NCBI RefSeq assembly: GCF_019565505.1
Contig: NZ_CP067378.1
Coordinates: forward strand, 1,426,001-1,490,000
DNA length: 64,000 nucleotides
Reading direction: 5' to 3'
From: Flavobacterium davisii
GTDB lineage: Bacteria > Bacteroidota > Bacteroidia > Flavobacteriales > Flavobacteriaceae
Part shown: piece after piece, positions 39,748 to 49,760 of the stretch
Layout: every line of letters starts with the position of its first letter
Position numbering within the stretch: position 1 is the stretch's first letter
Position numbers and translations under genes: made by a program
The notes under the pieces: model-generated
Database searches by the model: none
What the model saw: only the letters and a program-made list of their open reading frames with translations
Told to the model about the DNA's origin: nothing

Positions 39748-41335
39748 ATGACAATCAATTCCTTTCTTAAAGAAATATTAGCAGCATTCTTTTTTATTTA
39801 CTTTGAATATTTTTTCGCAGGATTTTCGTGAAATTCAAAAGCAAAATGCAAGAGCTACAGGTTATGCTATTATAGCTTCAAAAAATCCAAATGTCCGTTT
39901 TTCTGTACTCGTAATCCCTTGGGATAAGCAAAAAACTTTAGAAGAAAATGCCAATATTCAAATTAATTCATCATGGCATGCTCAATGTGCCATTAAAGGA
40001 AATTTTTTTGACCAAGTATTTGATGGAAGTAATTTTACAAACTACAGCTCTGTAGTTACAAGTCAAGAAGAATTTGATTTATATAAAAATACAGGCTCAG
40101 AATGGTGGATTGCATGTAGTACACTACCGGCATTCAGTAGTGGTATTGGAGAATCATTCTCTAAAGAACATACCATAACCGATTATTCTCCTTTATTAAA
40201 ATTAAAAAGATCTACTGATCAAGGAGGATACATACAAGGAATTCAAACACAGTTAAAAAACGGAATTCCCAATTGGTTTTTTGGAAACTTACATGCTGAT
40301 AAATGGATTGTTTCTAAAGGAGATTTTCAAAACGCAAAATTAGCTGTATCAGAAAACGGGAATGTGGGTATAGGTACTGATAATCCATTATCAAAACTTG
40401 ATGTCTTTGGAGATATCTCTTTAAATTATCAACATGGTGCTTCGCCAATTTTTAGAGCTCCATTTGGAAGTCCTGATGCAGGAGCAATAGACTTTGGAAA
40501 TGGTACCGGTTGGAAATTCCATATTCGCAGAAGAAATGATAACGCAAAACTAATTACATTCATAGATAACGGTAGTATGGGTTTAGGAACGGAATCGCCT
40601 ACTGAAAAATTAGATGTTCGTGGAGATATAAAATTTGGAAGTATTTTAAGAACTGATAAAAGAATGCATATTACTGGTGGTGAAAGCTTATACCTTTTGA
40701 ATAAAGGAGGTGTAATAATATCTAAATCATGGGAAGGTAATGGAAATTTAAATGTAGAAGGGAATACTGTCCTTAGTGGGAATGTAGGGATTGGTCTTTC
40801 TAACCCTCTAGGTAAATTCCATGTAGGCGATGATACAACATCTGGCATCATTTTAAATAATAAGATTGGAAGTGTAGTATCTCAAATTCCAGCTCAAATT
40901 GCATGGGCAGAGTCAGGAAATTTAGGACAAGCAGGTGATTTAATTATTAGTCCTCGAACCGACATTTCTGGTTCGGTTAAATTCTTTACATATAATGGTA
41001 AAGATATCGCCGAAAGATTCAAAATATCAGGAAAAGGCGATGCTTCTCTTCAAGGGAAATTAGAAGCTAAAGAATTAAAAATAACTACAACACCAACAGC
41101 AGACTTTGTATTTGCTGAGAATTATAATTTACCAAAACTAGAAGAGGTTGAAAAACACCTAAAAGAAAAAAAACATTTACCTGAAATTGCCTCCGCAAAA
41201 GAAATGGAAAAAGAAGGGGTTAATGTGGGAGAATTTCAAATTAAATTATTGCAAAAAATAGAAGAGCTAACACTTTATGTGATTGAACAAAATAAGAAAA
41301 TAAAAGAACTCGAAACTCGGTTAAAAAGCAATTAA
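39748..41335 (+). CDS. Surface protein with GIGT repeats and C-terminal coiled coil, frame broken once in this sequence
   Basis: About 529 residues after repair. Start ATG 39748: restoring one A near 39767 gives a signal peptide, MTINSFLKRNISSILFLFTL, ending at NIFSQ. The mature part has three repeats of the VGIGTxxPxxKLDVxGD kind (NVGIGTDNPLSKLDVFGD, GLGTESPTEKLDVRGD, NVGIGLSNPLGKFHVGD), common in Bacteroidetes tail-fibre-like proteins. It ends in the conserved ADFVFAENYNLPKLEEVEKH region and a heptad coiled coil (IEELTLYVIEQNKKIKELE). Probably a trimeric surface or fibre protein. A similar gene converges from the other side. Confidence 0.75.
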
Positions 41336-41824
41336 CATAATATACTATTTATTATGAAACGTGTAAGATGAGAAGTCAGACTCTAATTCCACTAATAAGT
41401 TTACAAGTTAAAAATGGAAGCTTGGATTTTTAAACCTAAACTTTTGTAGGCACATTCAAAACTGGGGTTTTTCATTTAAAAACTCATATAAAACAACACG
41501 TTTAAACAACTTTCAACACGAAATACCACTTCTTGATGATTTCGATAGTTTTTACAAGGAAAACGTGTCTTATCATGATGCTTTCAACCCTATTTCCGAA
41601 CCAAATAGACGTAAAAAATAAAAAGACCGAAATTGAAAATCAATTTCGGTCTTTTTTATCCATTTTTAAGCTGATGTGGTTTTACTTCTGAATGTATTTT
41701 TGCATAAAAAATCAACTGATTTATATCATCTGTATGACTGATTCGGAAATAAATTTAAGATTCAAAACCCTTTACTTCTGAATTCACCTCCATTTTAGAG
41801 CAAAAACTTTAAAAATAGAGATTT
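41336..41824. other. Intergenic region between the two GIGT-repeat genes
   Basis: About 490 bases. It contains one strong hairpin at 41623-41657; otherwise no recognisable gene. Confidence 0.5.
41623..41657. terminator. Bidirectional intrinsic terminator
   Basis: AAAAAGACCGAAATTGA / TCAATTTCGGTCTTTTTT stem with an AAA loop; serves the convergent flanking genes. Confidence 0.8.
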
Positions 41825-43163
41825 TTATTTTTTATTTAATATTGTTTGCAATTGTTTTTTTAGTTCTTGAATTTCTTTATTTTGTTGAATTAAATACAAC
41901 GTAAGTTCTTCTATTTTTTCTTGTTGTATTTTAGTTATTTCACCTAATTCTAAACCTTTTTCTGTAATTTCTTGAGCAGACGGTACGTTAGGTAAATGTT
42001 TATTTTTATTTATAAACGTCTCTACTTCATTCAAACTACGTAATTTATAATCTTTAGTAAAAACATAATCAGCCCAAGTATTGTATACTTTAACTTCTTC
42101 TGCTCTTATACGTCCTTTAACGGAAAGTTTATATTCTTTATTGCCATCAACAGGATCTACAAATTTATCTGTTCCTATACCAATATGTGTATCCACAAAA
42201 ACATCACTATCAAATTTAGAAGAACCTGTTTTAACCCAAAAAGTATGTGCAATAGGCCAAGCTTGTGTCCCTCCTAATATTACGTGAGTATCTTTTTAGG
42301 CATTTCCAGAAATACAAAATCAGCACCATTATTAGAAACCGCAAAACAATCTTTTGCGTAGCATCGGTAAATTTAAAATACCCATACCCTCCTTGTCTTG
42401 CCTGAACAATAAAACGACTAGCATCAGCTCTATCAGTTAAACTAAACCAAAAGGAAGATTCATTTGGATTTATATTAGATTTAGGAAAATCAAATAATTG
42501 AAGTGTCCTATCAGCTCCTGAAGTACTTACTGGGTAGCCCGCATTTATAATTCTACATTTATTATTTCTATCATTTATATCAGTAAACGTTTGACCATCT
42601 GGAAAACTTCCTGCAACCTCTAGTTTTGAATATGAAATAGCTGTTCCTATTCCGATATTTCCAGATTTTGCATCAATATTTAGCATAGAAGAACCATTTG
42701 AAGAACTTATAAAGTTTAGTTTTTTACCATCCATATTTACTGTTCTATCCCCTTGAATTTTACCATCACTACCATAAATATCCGAATAGGTAGCTCCTGA
42801 ACCAGCTATTGGAGTTAATATTACATTTCCTTGACTGTCTACTGTTAAAGCTTTACCATTGGGTTGTTCCATTGAACTTGTACTTTTTAACTGTGTAAAC
42901 TTAAGCCCTGAAACCCCATCTATTTCACTATCTACTTCTAATTTTGCTTTTGGACTCGTTATCCCTAAAGTTGGGACATCTTTTACTTCAGATAAAGGTT
43001 TTTGAACAAAAACTTCAGTATTACCCCCATCATTTTTTGATACCATTTTTGAGGCATTTGATTTTGTTTGTAAAGTTTTATTGTTGTTATTATAAACCTG
43101 TGCTTGTGTATAAAAAAAAGACATTATGACTATAAGTATACATACATGTTTTTTGTTTTTCAT
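41825..43163 (-). CDS. Second GIGT-type surface protein with coiled-coil C-terminus, frame broken twice in this sequence
   Basis: About 446 residues after repair. Signal peptide MKNKKHVCILIVIMSFFYTQ. It contains the motifs VPTLGITSPKAKLEVDSEID and NIGIGTAISYSKLEVAGSF, a beta-rich middle, and the same ADYVFTKDYKLRSLNEVETF plus coiled-coil ending (IEELTLYLIQQNKEIQELKK) as the convergent gene at 39.7 kb. Breaks near 42350-42356 and 42290-42296 are single A losses; repair gives QKDCFAVSNNGADFVFLE and MPKKDTHVILGGTQAWP. The two genes are paralogous in architecture, pointing tail to tail. Confidence 0.72.
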
Positions 43164-43962
43164 TCTTTAATTTTTTATTTTTTGCAAAAATACTATAAAT
43201 AATTTATTGACCACAGAATTTAAATTATAATCACATTGCATTAACTATAGAATACAAAAGCAAGGAATTTCATTTTAAACTCCCAATAATTCCAACCACT
43301 TTGTATTAAGTAAAAATATTTCTTCTGTCACGAATTTTAAATAACTGTACATATAAGTTTGGTTTTATGACGAAATCTATTGGTTCATCAAGATACGCCT
43401 GTTTTATTTTTTAAACCCAGATTACGTGATAGGTTTTATGACAGATATAAAAAAGTAAATAAAACTTTTTTCCAAATATTAAACCTTAAAAACAAAAAAC
43501 GTAACATATAGCCTATCATTTATCTCTTTGACCAGAATAATTTCTGTTCATTTCGAAATTCAGTTAATATTTTTAATAATACCGTTTAAACTTCCTTTTT
43601 ATTTCTAATAAATTCCCAACACAGAATCGGGGTTTATAATAATACTGTAAAGGAGAACTAGGGAGAATCAAAAAAATTACAAAGACTTAAACATAACATT
43701 ATTTACAAAAGTGCTATTTATAAGATATTATTTATTTAGATATGTTGGAAATGATACTAAAAAAGTTTGAAGGAAATGAATAGGTTTGTTAAATAAAAAC
43801 TACTCCATTCAAAAAAAATGATGACATCATCTGTTAAATTATTAGAATCACCAAAAGAGCTAAGCGAATCAATTAACCCTAGCACTTTACATCCTCATTA
43901 CAGAGAAAACAGCAATCTAATATAAAAAATAGTACTCTATACGAGGAACAAAAAGAAATTCT
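43164..43962. other. Long intergenic region with a decayed DUF2931 fragment
   Basis: About 800 bases. It holds the DUF2931 remnant described at 43263-43400, a copy of a 24-bp dispersed sequence at 43413-43436, and a possible ~36-codon plus-strand frame starting ATGATGACATCATCTG near 43818 that resembles nothing known. Otherwise no gene seen. Confidence 0.5.
43263..43400 (-). pseudogene. Remnant of a DUF2931 lipoprotein gene (C-terminal end)
   Basis: Reverse-strand translation reads YLDEPIDFVIKPNLYV, then, with frame adjustments, QLFKI and YKVVGIIGS. This aligns with the C-terminus shared by the four DUF2931 genes at 53-57 kb (YPEKPLEVVIKPTFMYDDMK ... YKVVGVWGG). The DNA is also visibly related (CAACCACTTTGTATTA, ATATTTCTTCTGT, TTTGGTTTTATGACGA). 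Only the last ~45 codons are recognisable, with several disruptions, so this looks like true decay. Confidence 0.65.
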
Positions 43963-44529
43963 TTATTTGCCATTAAATACGCTCATCGTGTTTCCGATAC
44001 CTGCTAACGCAAAGGATTCAACTGCTGCGGCAGACTGTTCTAAACGCTCATCTAATTTTTCTTTTTCCTGTTCATCCCATTCACCTAATACATAATCGAC
44101 TTGTTTTCCCTTTTTGAAATCATCACTTATCCCAAAACGGAATCGTGGGTAATCAGTTGAGTTAAGTAATAATTGTATATTTTTTAATCCGTTATGTCCT
44201 CCATCGCTTCCTTTTGGCTTTATACGTAAAGTACCAAAAGATAGGTTTAAATCATCCGTAATGATAAGAATATTTTCTTTATCAATATTTTCTTTATCCA
44301 TCCAGTATTGAACTGCTTTTCCGCTTAAATTCATATAGGTATTAGGTTTTAATAAAAATAAGGTTTTCCCTTTTAGTTTTATTTCAGCCATTGTACCCAG
44401 TTTTACGGTATTAAATTCTACCTTATGCTTTTTGGCTAAAAAATCAAGCACTTTAAAACCTATGTTATGACGTGTATTAACATACTCGGCACCAATATTT
44501 CCTAAACCTACTATTAAAAATTTTTTCAT
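43963..44529 (-). CDS. pth: Peptidyl-tRNA hydrolase
   Basis: 188 residues. Bacterial Pth1 with the catalytic His in VNTRHNIGFKVLD, Asn in LLKPNTYMNLSG and Asp/Asn in DDLNLSFG ... GSDGGHNGLKNI. It frees tRNA from stalled peptidyl-tRNA. It forms the pth-rplY-prs group common in bacteria, transcribed right to left. Confidence 0.96.
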   Translation of the reverse strand: MKKFLIVGLGNIGAEYVNTRHNIGFKVLDFLAKKHKVEFNTVKLGTMAEIKLKGKTLFLLKPNTYMNLSGKAVQYWMDKENIDKENILIITDDLNLSFGTLRIKPKGSDGGHNGLKNIQLLLNSTDYPRFRFGISDDFKKGKQVDYVLGEWDEQEKEKLDERLEQSAAAVESFALAGIGNTMSVFNGK

Positions 44530-44574
44530 CTAAATGATATCAAAATATTTATCTATAAAGAGAGTATAACGAAT

Positions 44575-44606
44575 AAAAAAGTGCTCACAGTTGTGAGCAC
44601 TTTTGC
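44575..44606 (-). terminator. Intrinsic terminator between rplY and pth
   Basis: AAGTGCTCACA / TGTGAGCACTT stem with a GT-centred loop; the reverse strand continues into six T. It lies directly after rplY, so pth may have its own promoter or depend on read-through. Confidence 0.8.
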
Positions 44607-44623
44607 AAAATATTTTAAGGAAA

Positions 44624-45232
44624 TTATTTTTTCTTTCCTTTTGCCCCTTTTTCTGCTTTTGCAGCTTCTTGAGCAGCTTTCATAGCAGCACGTGAAATTC
44701 TTACTTGACATACTACCGTATTATCTGGGTGTAAAAACTTGTACGCATCTGTGTGTAATTTAGTAATATATAATTTATTACCCATTTCTAATTCAGAAAT
44801 ATCTGTTTCGATAAAATCTGGTAAGTTAGCTGGTAAAGCTTTCACTTTCAATTTACGTTGGTTAAGACGTAATACACCACCTGCCATAACTCCTTTAGAA
44901 TTACCTACAACTTTCACTGGAATTTCCATTGTAACCTCTTTGTTTTCAAACAACTGATAGAAGTCAATATGTAAGATTTTATCTGACACTGGGTGAAACT
45001 GAATGTCTTGTAATACAGCATTAAAAGTTTTACCGTTTTCTAATTCAACCACAACAGTGTGTGCATTAGGAGTGTAAACCAAGTTTTTAAACGCTTTTTC
45101 TTCAGCAGCGAAGTGTACTGGTTGATCTCCTCCGTATAACACGCAAGGAATCATTCCAGCATTACGTAAGGCTTTAGTAGATACTTTACCCACGCTTTCT
45201 CTTTCTGATCCTTTAATTGTAATTGATTTCAT
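44624..45232 (-). CDS. rplY: 50S ribosomal protein L25 / general stress protein Ctc
   Basis: 202 residues. N-terminal L25 domain that binds 5S rRNA ([20 protein letters not shown]), C-terminal TL5-like beta domain ([20 protein letters not shown]) and a Lys/Ala-rich tail ([17 protein letters not shown]). The long form is typical of Ctc. It lies 30 bp downstream of prs, as in many genomes. Confidence 0.95.
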   Translation of the reverse strand: MKSITIKGSERESVGKVSTKALRNAGMIPCVLYGGDQPVHFAAEEKAFKNLVYTPNAHTVVVELENGKTFNAVLQDIQFHPVSDKILHIDFYQLFENKEVTMEIPVKVVGNSKGVMAGGVLRLNQRKLKVKALPANLPDFIETDISELEMGNKLYITKLHTDAYKFLHPDNTVVCQVRISRAAMKAAQEAAKAEKGAKGKKK

Positions 45233-45262
45233 TTAAAAAAATATAAAAATTAATAATATAAT

Positions 45263-46204
45263 TTACATAATAAATTTGCTACTTATTGAATTATTGGAGT
45301 GTACCATTCGCATTACATCTGCAAATAATTCAGTACAACTTACCACTTTTATTTTTGCTGATTCTTTCTTTAATGGTATTGAATCCGTTACGATTAATTC
45401 TGTTAGACTAGAATTTTCTATTCTTTCTATTGCATTACCAGATAAAATAGCATGAGTGCAAATAGCACGTACACTCAACGCCCCTTTTTCTAACATTAAA
45501 TCAGCTGCTTTAGCTAATGTACCTCCTGTATCTATCATGTCATCAACAAGGATAACATTTCGCCCTTTTACTTCACCAATTAACTCCATTGATTCAATAA
45601 TATTGGCTGCTTTTCTTTGTTTATAACAAATTACCACATCTGAGCTTAGAAACTTAGAATAAGCATAGGCTCTCTTTGATCCTCCCATATCAGGAGAAGC
45701 AATTGTTAAATTTTCTAAACCTAATGATTGAACATAAGGCAAGAAGATCGTTGAAGCAAACAAGTGATCAACTGGTTTCTCAAAAAAGCCCTGAATCTGA
45801 TCTGCATGCAAATCCATGGTCATGATTCGAGTAGCTCCTGCACTTTCGAGTAACTTAGCGACCAACTTTGCTCCTATAGGAACTCTTGGTTTGTCTTTTC
45901 TATCTTGTCGAGCCCAACCAAAATAAGGTATTACTGCCGTTATGTGTCTTGCTGAAGCTCTTTTAGCAGCGTCAATCATTAGCAAAAGTTCCATTAAATT
46001 ATCAGAACTTGGAAATGTTGAACACACAATAAAGACTCTTAATCCTCTTATTGATTCCTCAAAAGAAGGCTGAAATTCACCATCACTATAATGGGAAAAT
46101 GTTACTTTCCCTAGTTTTACGCCGTATTTTTCGGCAATTTTTTCAGCTAGGTATACACTTTGTGAACAAGCAAAAATTTTTGCTTCTGGTTCTAAATGTG
46201 GCAT
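45263..46204 (-). CDS. prs: Ribose-phosphate pyrophosphokinase (PRPP synthase)
   Basis: 313 residues, normal class I length. PRPP-binding loop NVILVDDMIDTGGTLAKAA, active-site WARQDRKDKPR and catalytic-loop-adjacent MDLHADQIQGFF. It makes PRPP for nucleotide, His and Trp synthesis. First gene of prs-rplY-pth, divergent from tRNA-Leu. Confidence 0.97.
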   Translation of the reverse strand: MPHLEPEAKIFACSQSVYLAEKIAEKYGVKLGKVTFSHYSDGEFQPSFEESIRGLRVFIVCSTFPSSDNLMELLLMIDAAKRASARHITAVIPYFGWARQDRKDKPRVPIGAKLVAKLLESAGATRIMTMDLHADQIQGFFEKPVDHLFASTIFLPYVQSLGLENLTIASPDMGGSKRAYAYSKFLSSDVVICYKQRKAANIIESMELIGEVKGRNVILVDDMIDTGGTLAKAADLMLEKGALSVRAICTHAILSGNAIERIENSSLTELIVTDSIPLKKESAKIKVVSCTELFADVMRMVHSNNSISSKFIM

Positions 46205-46369
46205 TAGGTTACTTTTTTTATATTAGCTAAACTAATTTTTTAAAATTAATTTAGTTAATTGTAGTTAGTTATGTGTTGTGTTGCTTTTAATGCGTTGCAA
46301 ATTTAGAAATTAAAATCAACTTGAAAACATAATTTTCGATATTTTTTTATGATTATTCATTTTTTTGTT

Positions 46370-46377
46370 TACATTTG
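46370..46377 (+). promoter_or_regulatory. -7 promoter element of tRNA-Leu
   Basis: TACATTTG (TAnnTTTG) ends 18 bp before the mature tRNA 5-prime end. Confidence 0.65.
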
Positions 46378-46395
46378 CACTCACAATCATCAGAT

Positions 46396-46475
46396 GCCCG
46401 GATGGCGGAATTGGTAGACGCGCACGACTCAAACTCGTGTACTTAGGTGTGTGGGTTCGATTCCCACTCCGGGTA
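46396..46475 (+). tRNA. tRNA-Leu (CAA)
   Basis: Acceptor GCCCGGA / TCCGGGT, D arm with GGCGGAATTGGTAGACGC, anticodon stem-loop CGACTCAAACTCG (CAA), a short variable arm (GTACTTAGGTGT) and T arm GTGGGTTCGATTCCCAC. CCA not encoded. IS remnants begin 85 bp downstream. Confidence 0.93.
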
Positions 46476-46483
46476 CGAATTAA

Positions 46484-46526
46484 AATCCTTAACAATCTAT
46501 AATCTTAGAAAGTTAAGGATTTTTTG
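46484..46526 (+). terminator. Intrinsic terminator after tRNA-Leu
   Basis: AAAATCCTTAAC / GTTAAGGATTTTTT with a ~18-nt loop. Confidence 0.7.
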
Positions 46527-46560
46527 TTTGACAACTTGAATGATTTTTGTATTGTAAAAC

Positions 46561-46737
46561 AGGATCAAGAAAATAAAGTTGGGGATTAAGCAAAAAGATT
46601 GGACAATCTGAATAAGAAAAAATCGATATTTCTTACCCCTCTAGACTGACTTCTAAAGGCTTTTATTTTTGCATTAAAAGATTCAGCAGCTGCATTAGTA
46701 CTTCTATTATCAAAATAGTTTATACCATTTTAGTTTT
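46561..46737 (-). mobile_element. C-terminal remnant of an ISAon1-like transposase
   Basis: Reverse translation gives NYFDNRSTNAAAESFNAK, then IKAFRSQSRGVRN and IDFFLFRLSNLFA with a stop, the conserved end of ISAon1-family transposases in flavobacteria. Upstream codons are lost by frameshift or deletion. Positions 46561-46637 match 25418-25491 in reverse. Confidence 0.7.
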
Positions 46738-46802
46738 GAAATTACCTAAACCAAAACTCACTAGAAAATACGCGAATCAAGAGATATTACACGATATTAT
46801 TA
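46722..46802 (+). repeat. Left copy of an 81-bp inverted repeat
   Basis: Matches the reverse complement of 52754-52834 with about 5 mismatches in 81 bases (shared cores CTAAACCAAAACTCACTA and AAGAGATATTACACGATATT). The copy is cut at 46803 by the IS982 end. Confidence 0.75.
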
Positions 46803-46803
46803 T

Positions 46804-47742
46804 ACCCCGTAGTGCATTATTGAATTAGATTAATTTTTAAATTATTGATATTTCTATTGAATACGAATCTGTTTAAATATTGTATAGTTGTTAGTGTTGT
46901 TATTTTCGAAAGAATTCTTGTTTTAAATCCTTGGAAAGACTTAGCGTAATTTCTTTTTATCATGAATTGGTCGCATAATTGAGAGAATAAAGTTTCTATT
47001 CGTTTTCTGAATTTTTTGAACTGATAAAACTGAGGTTTATTCTTTTTGGTGTATCTAATTGTATATTAACCTCGTTAAACAAATCAAGCTGAATGGTTTG
47101 AGAGAGATAGCCTCTTCGCCAAGTAATACACAGTCTAATAGTTGAGATTTTATATCTTTTAGATAATGAATATCATGAACAGAAGCAGGTGTTAAATCGA
47201 AACTCTAAAAAACACCTTCAATAGAACAAACTGCATGTAATTTGTAGCCGTAATAATGTAATTTTTGAGAAGCACAAAACCCTTTATTTGGTCGTGCATA
47301 ATCTTCTTCTTTGCATATTTTACTTCTTGAAGAACGGGCTATTTTACAAACTTCCAAGGGCATACTATCAACCACAAAATAATTTTCAAATTCATTAAAC
47401 TTTTCAACCATTTTTATTCTGATTTTTTCGATATAAGGAAACAACTGTCGTTTTCTTCTATTGTATAGACTTCGCTCGATTTTTAAACCAATCTCAAGCC
47501 CTTGAATTTCTCTAAAAAGCTGATGTTCAGAATCTATAGATTTAAATTCAGCCAAAACTATTAAAATAATCACCTCAATATCAGATAATTTTGGTTTTAT
47601 GGGTTTGAAATAGAAATTCTCAGTTTTCTTTAATTTTCGTAAGTTGCCTGTAAGTTACTCATGATTGTAATCGACTGGTAATCATTACAATTTAATATTT
47701 TTTAGTATTTTGAGCAACTTATTTTTATAATGCACTACGGGT
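46804..47742 (-). mobile_element. IS982-family insertion sequence
   Basis: About 940 bp, bounded by terminal inverted repeats: ACCCCGTAGTGCATTAT at 46804 and the complement of ACCCGTAGTGCATTAT ending at 47742. Length, ends and a single transposase frame fit IS982. No clear target duplication is visible. It cuts both the left inverted repeat and an outer-membrane protein gene. Confidence 0.8.
46817..47662 (-). pseudogene. IS982 transposase, disrupted
   Basis: DDE transposase starting MSNLQATYE at 47662 and ending NLKINLIQ at 46817. Recognisable parts include YFVVDSMPLEVCK (first catalytic Asp) and the later TPASVHDIH and RGYLSQTIQLDLF. Disruptions: a one-base loss near 47630, a TAG at about 47204 in place of a sense codon, and another frame break near 47110. 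The in-frame TAG cannot be explained by an indel, so this copy is probably inactive. Confidence 0.75.
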
Positions 47743-48061
47743 TAAAGTAGAAGTTATAGCATTTTACAATAGCCCAAAGAATGATGGTTTTCTACAAATA
47801 AAATCTTGCTGAATGCTTTCTTCCGCTGTTAAAAAAGCATTTTTTGACGGAAAGTTAGATTGCAGTGCCGGTGTAAACGACTTATTTTATTCAAATCGAC
47901 GCAGGACAAAAGTTGATTTTGAAAATCAAAATTGGAACTATAATGCTAAGGATGATACCCGCCGTTTAGTTGTAAGTATTAACTATAACTTTGGAAAAAT
48001 TAAAGTTACTGAAAGAAAAACAACTGGCAACGAAGAAGAAAAAAAACGACTCAACAAGTAA
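47743..48061 (+). pseudogene. Truncated outer-membrane beta-barrel protein (C-terminal end)
   Basis: Only the last ~105 codons remain, starting right at the IS982 end. The reading VEVIAFYNSPKNDGFLQIKS ... GVNDLFYSNRRRTKVDF ... TRRLVVSINYNFGK matches the final strands of large CarboxypepD_reg/OMP_b-brl_3 barrel proteins, followed by a charged tail. A TGA lies at about 47811, where relatives would have Trp. The upstream part is missing, so it is a fragment. Confidence 0.7.
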
Positions 48062-48081
48062 TAAAGTAAAAAAGACGAATT

Positions 48082-48933
48082 ATGATAAAGAGATATATAA
48101 ACTTAGATAGCGAACAAGAAAGTAGTGTAAAAAGCTTAATAAAGGAGTGTGAAGAGTATGACAATTCAGTTATTCCTGTTCAATTTGATCATAGTTTGAA
48201 CTATTTTTCAGAAATGAATTCCTGGTTCCTCTACTTTGAGGAAGAAGAACTGATAGGTATGATATCTATATTCAATCCGCTATCAGAAATTGCCGAAATA
48301 TCAGGTTGTGTTAAACCTAATAAAAGGAATAAAGGGAAATTCAATGAATTAATTGTTTCCTCCTATAATGAATTGAGCGTCTATAATATAAAATCGGTTT
48401 TGTTTGTTGTTGATAATGATTCAAAAGCGGGTATGGGAATTGCTGAAAAGTTGAATTTAAAATGCGATCATATTGAGTACCTGATGAAATATGAACAATT
48501 TAAAGAAAAATACAACTCATCAATTCAGTTTCGTGATGCTAATTTCAATGATGTAGATGATTTTATAAGGATCAATTCAGAACTTTTTCATGAAACTCAT
48601 GAAGAATCAGAAAAAATGATAATGTCTTGCTTGCAATCAAATGAGAGAAAACAGTATATGGCAGAGATTGATAATACAATTATCGGGATTTGTACATTGT
48701 TTTATTCCGATAATAAGGTGATTATATATGGATTAGGTATCAGTGAAGTTTATCAGGGGAAAGGGCATGGGCATGATCTTATCAATTCAGTTTTTAATCT
48801 GCTGAAGAATAAGAATTATGAATTGGAATTAGAAGTGGATAGCTTGAATGAGAAGGCATATAACTTATACAAAAAAGTAGGTTTTAAAGAAACTAGAGTC
48901 GTAAATTATTATGAAAAAGAATGTATAGGATGA
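48082..48933 (+). CDS. GNAT-family N-acetyltransferase (two GNAT-like halves)
   Basis: 283 residues, intact. The N-terminal half (WFLYFEEEELIGMISIFNPL ... GCVKPNKRNKGKFNELI) is a degenerate GNAT domain; the C-terminal half has the acetyl-CoA loop VYQGKGHGHDLINSVF and LNEKAYNLYKKVGFKETR. Substrate unknown. It sits 20 bp after the truncated barrel gene and 21 bp before the thioesterase. Together with the thioesterase and the phosphopantetheinyl transferase it forms a compact plus-strand group typical of peptide or polyketide biosynthesis loci. Confidence 0.8.
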   Translation: MIKRYINLDSEQESSVKSLIKECEEYDNSVIPVQFDHSLNYFSEMNSWFLYFEEEELIGMISIFNPLSEIAEISGCVKPNKRNKGKFNELIVSSYNELSVYNIKSVLFVVDNDSKAGMGIAEKLNLKCDHIEYLMKYEQFKEKYNSSIQFRDANFNDVDDFIRINSELFHETHEESEKMIMSCLQSNERKQYMAEIDNTIIGICTLFYSDNKVIIYGLGISEVYQGKGHGHDLINSVFNLLKNKNYELELEVDSLNEKAYNLYKKVGFKETRVVNYYEKECIG

Positions 48934-48954
48934 TAAAATATCACCAAACGAATA

Positions 48955-49748
48955 ATGAATTCATTTATTACCGAAAAAAGATTGAACATGAATAAGGAAC
49001 AACTGCCACAATTATTTTTAATGCACTATGCAGGAGGAAGCTCCTATTCTTTAAATTTTCTAAAGAAAAAATTGGAATATTTTTTTGACATAATTAGTCT
49101 TGAATTACCCGGAAGAGGCGACAGAATGGAAGAAGAATTAATTAAAAACCGAGATGAAGCTGTAGAGGACCAATTGAGGCAATTTAATAAATTCCGAAGA
49201 CTAAATACCCCAGTTGCAATTTATGGGCATAGTATGGGTGCTCTTTTGGGATTTGAATTAGTAAAAAAATTGAGAAACAAAATAGTAAGGTTTCTTGTTT
49301 GATTGTTACGGGTTGTACTGGTCCCGGGATTTTTGAAGGAGAATTTCGCTATAATTTGCCCAAAGATAAATTTATTATGGCTCTGAAAGAATTGGGAGGA
49401 ATTCCTGACGAAGTTTATGAGTCGGAAGAATTGTTTGACTTCTTTGAGCCAATTTTGAGGGCAGATTTTGAGATAGTTGAACAGGAATACGAAAGCATTT
49501 CAGAAGGAAAAATTAATTGCCCTATTTTTTGTGTAATGGGATCAGAAGAAAAAAATGCATCTAATATCTCTAATTGGAAAAACTATACCCATTCCAATTT
49601 TGAGCATCAGCAATTCTGCGGGAATCATTTTTTTATTAATCAGCATTCAGAAAAATTGACAGACTTTATAGAAAAAGCATATCATGCATCTTTGGATTTA
49701 GAATTAAATGGAGTAAGAAGAGGAAATGAGTGCATCATTAGATTTTAA
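48955..49748 (+). CDS. Type II thioesterase (GrsT-like), frame broken once in this sequence
   Basis: About 264 residues after repair. Alpha/beta hydrolase with YAGGSSYSLNFLKK, the nucleophile elbow YGHSMGALLGFEL, and the C-terminal His in FCGNHFFINQH, the standard editing thioesterase of nonribosomal peptide and polyketide synthases. Break at about 49278-49282: one A missing; repair gives RNKNSKVSCLIVTGCTGPG. Such enzymes unload misprimed carrier proteins. No synthetase gene is in the window. Confidence 0.88.
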
Positions 49749-49760
49749 TTTTTAAAAAAT

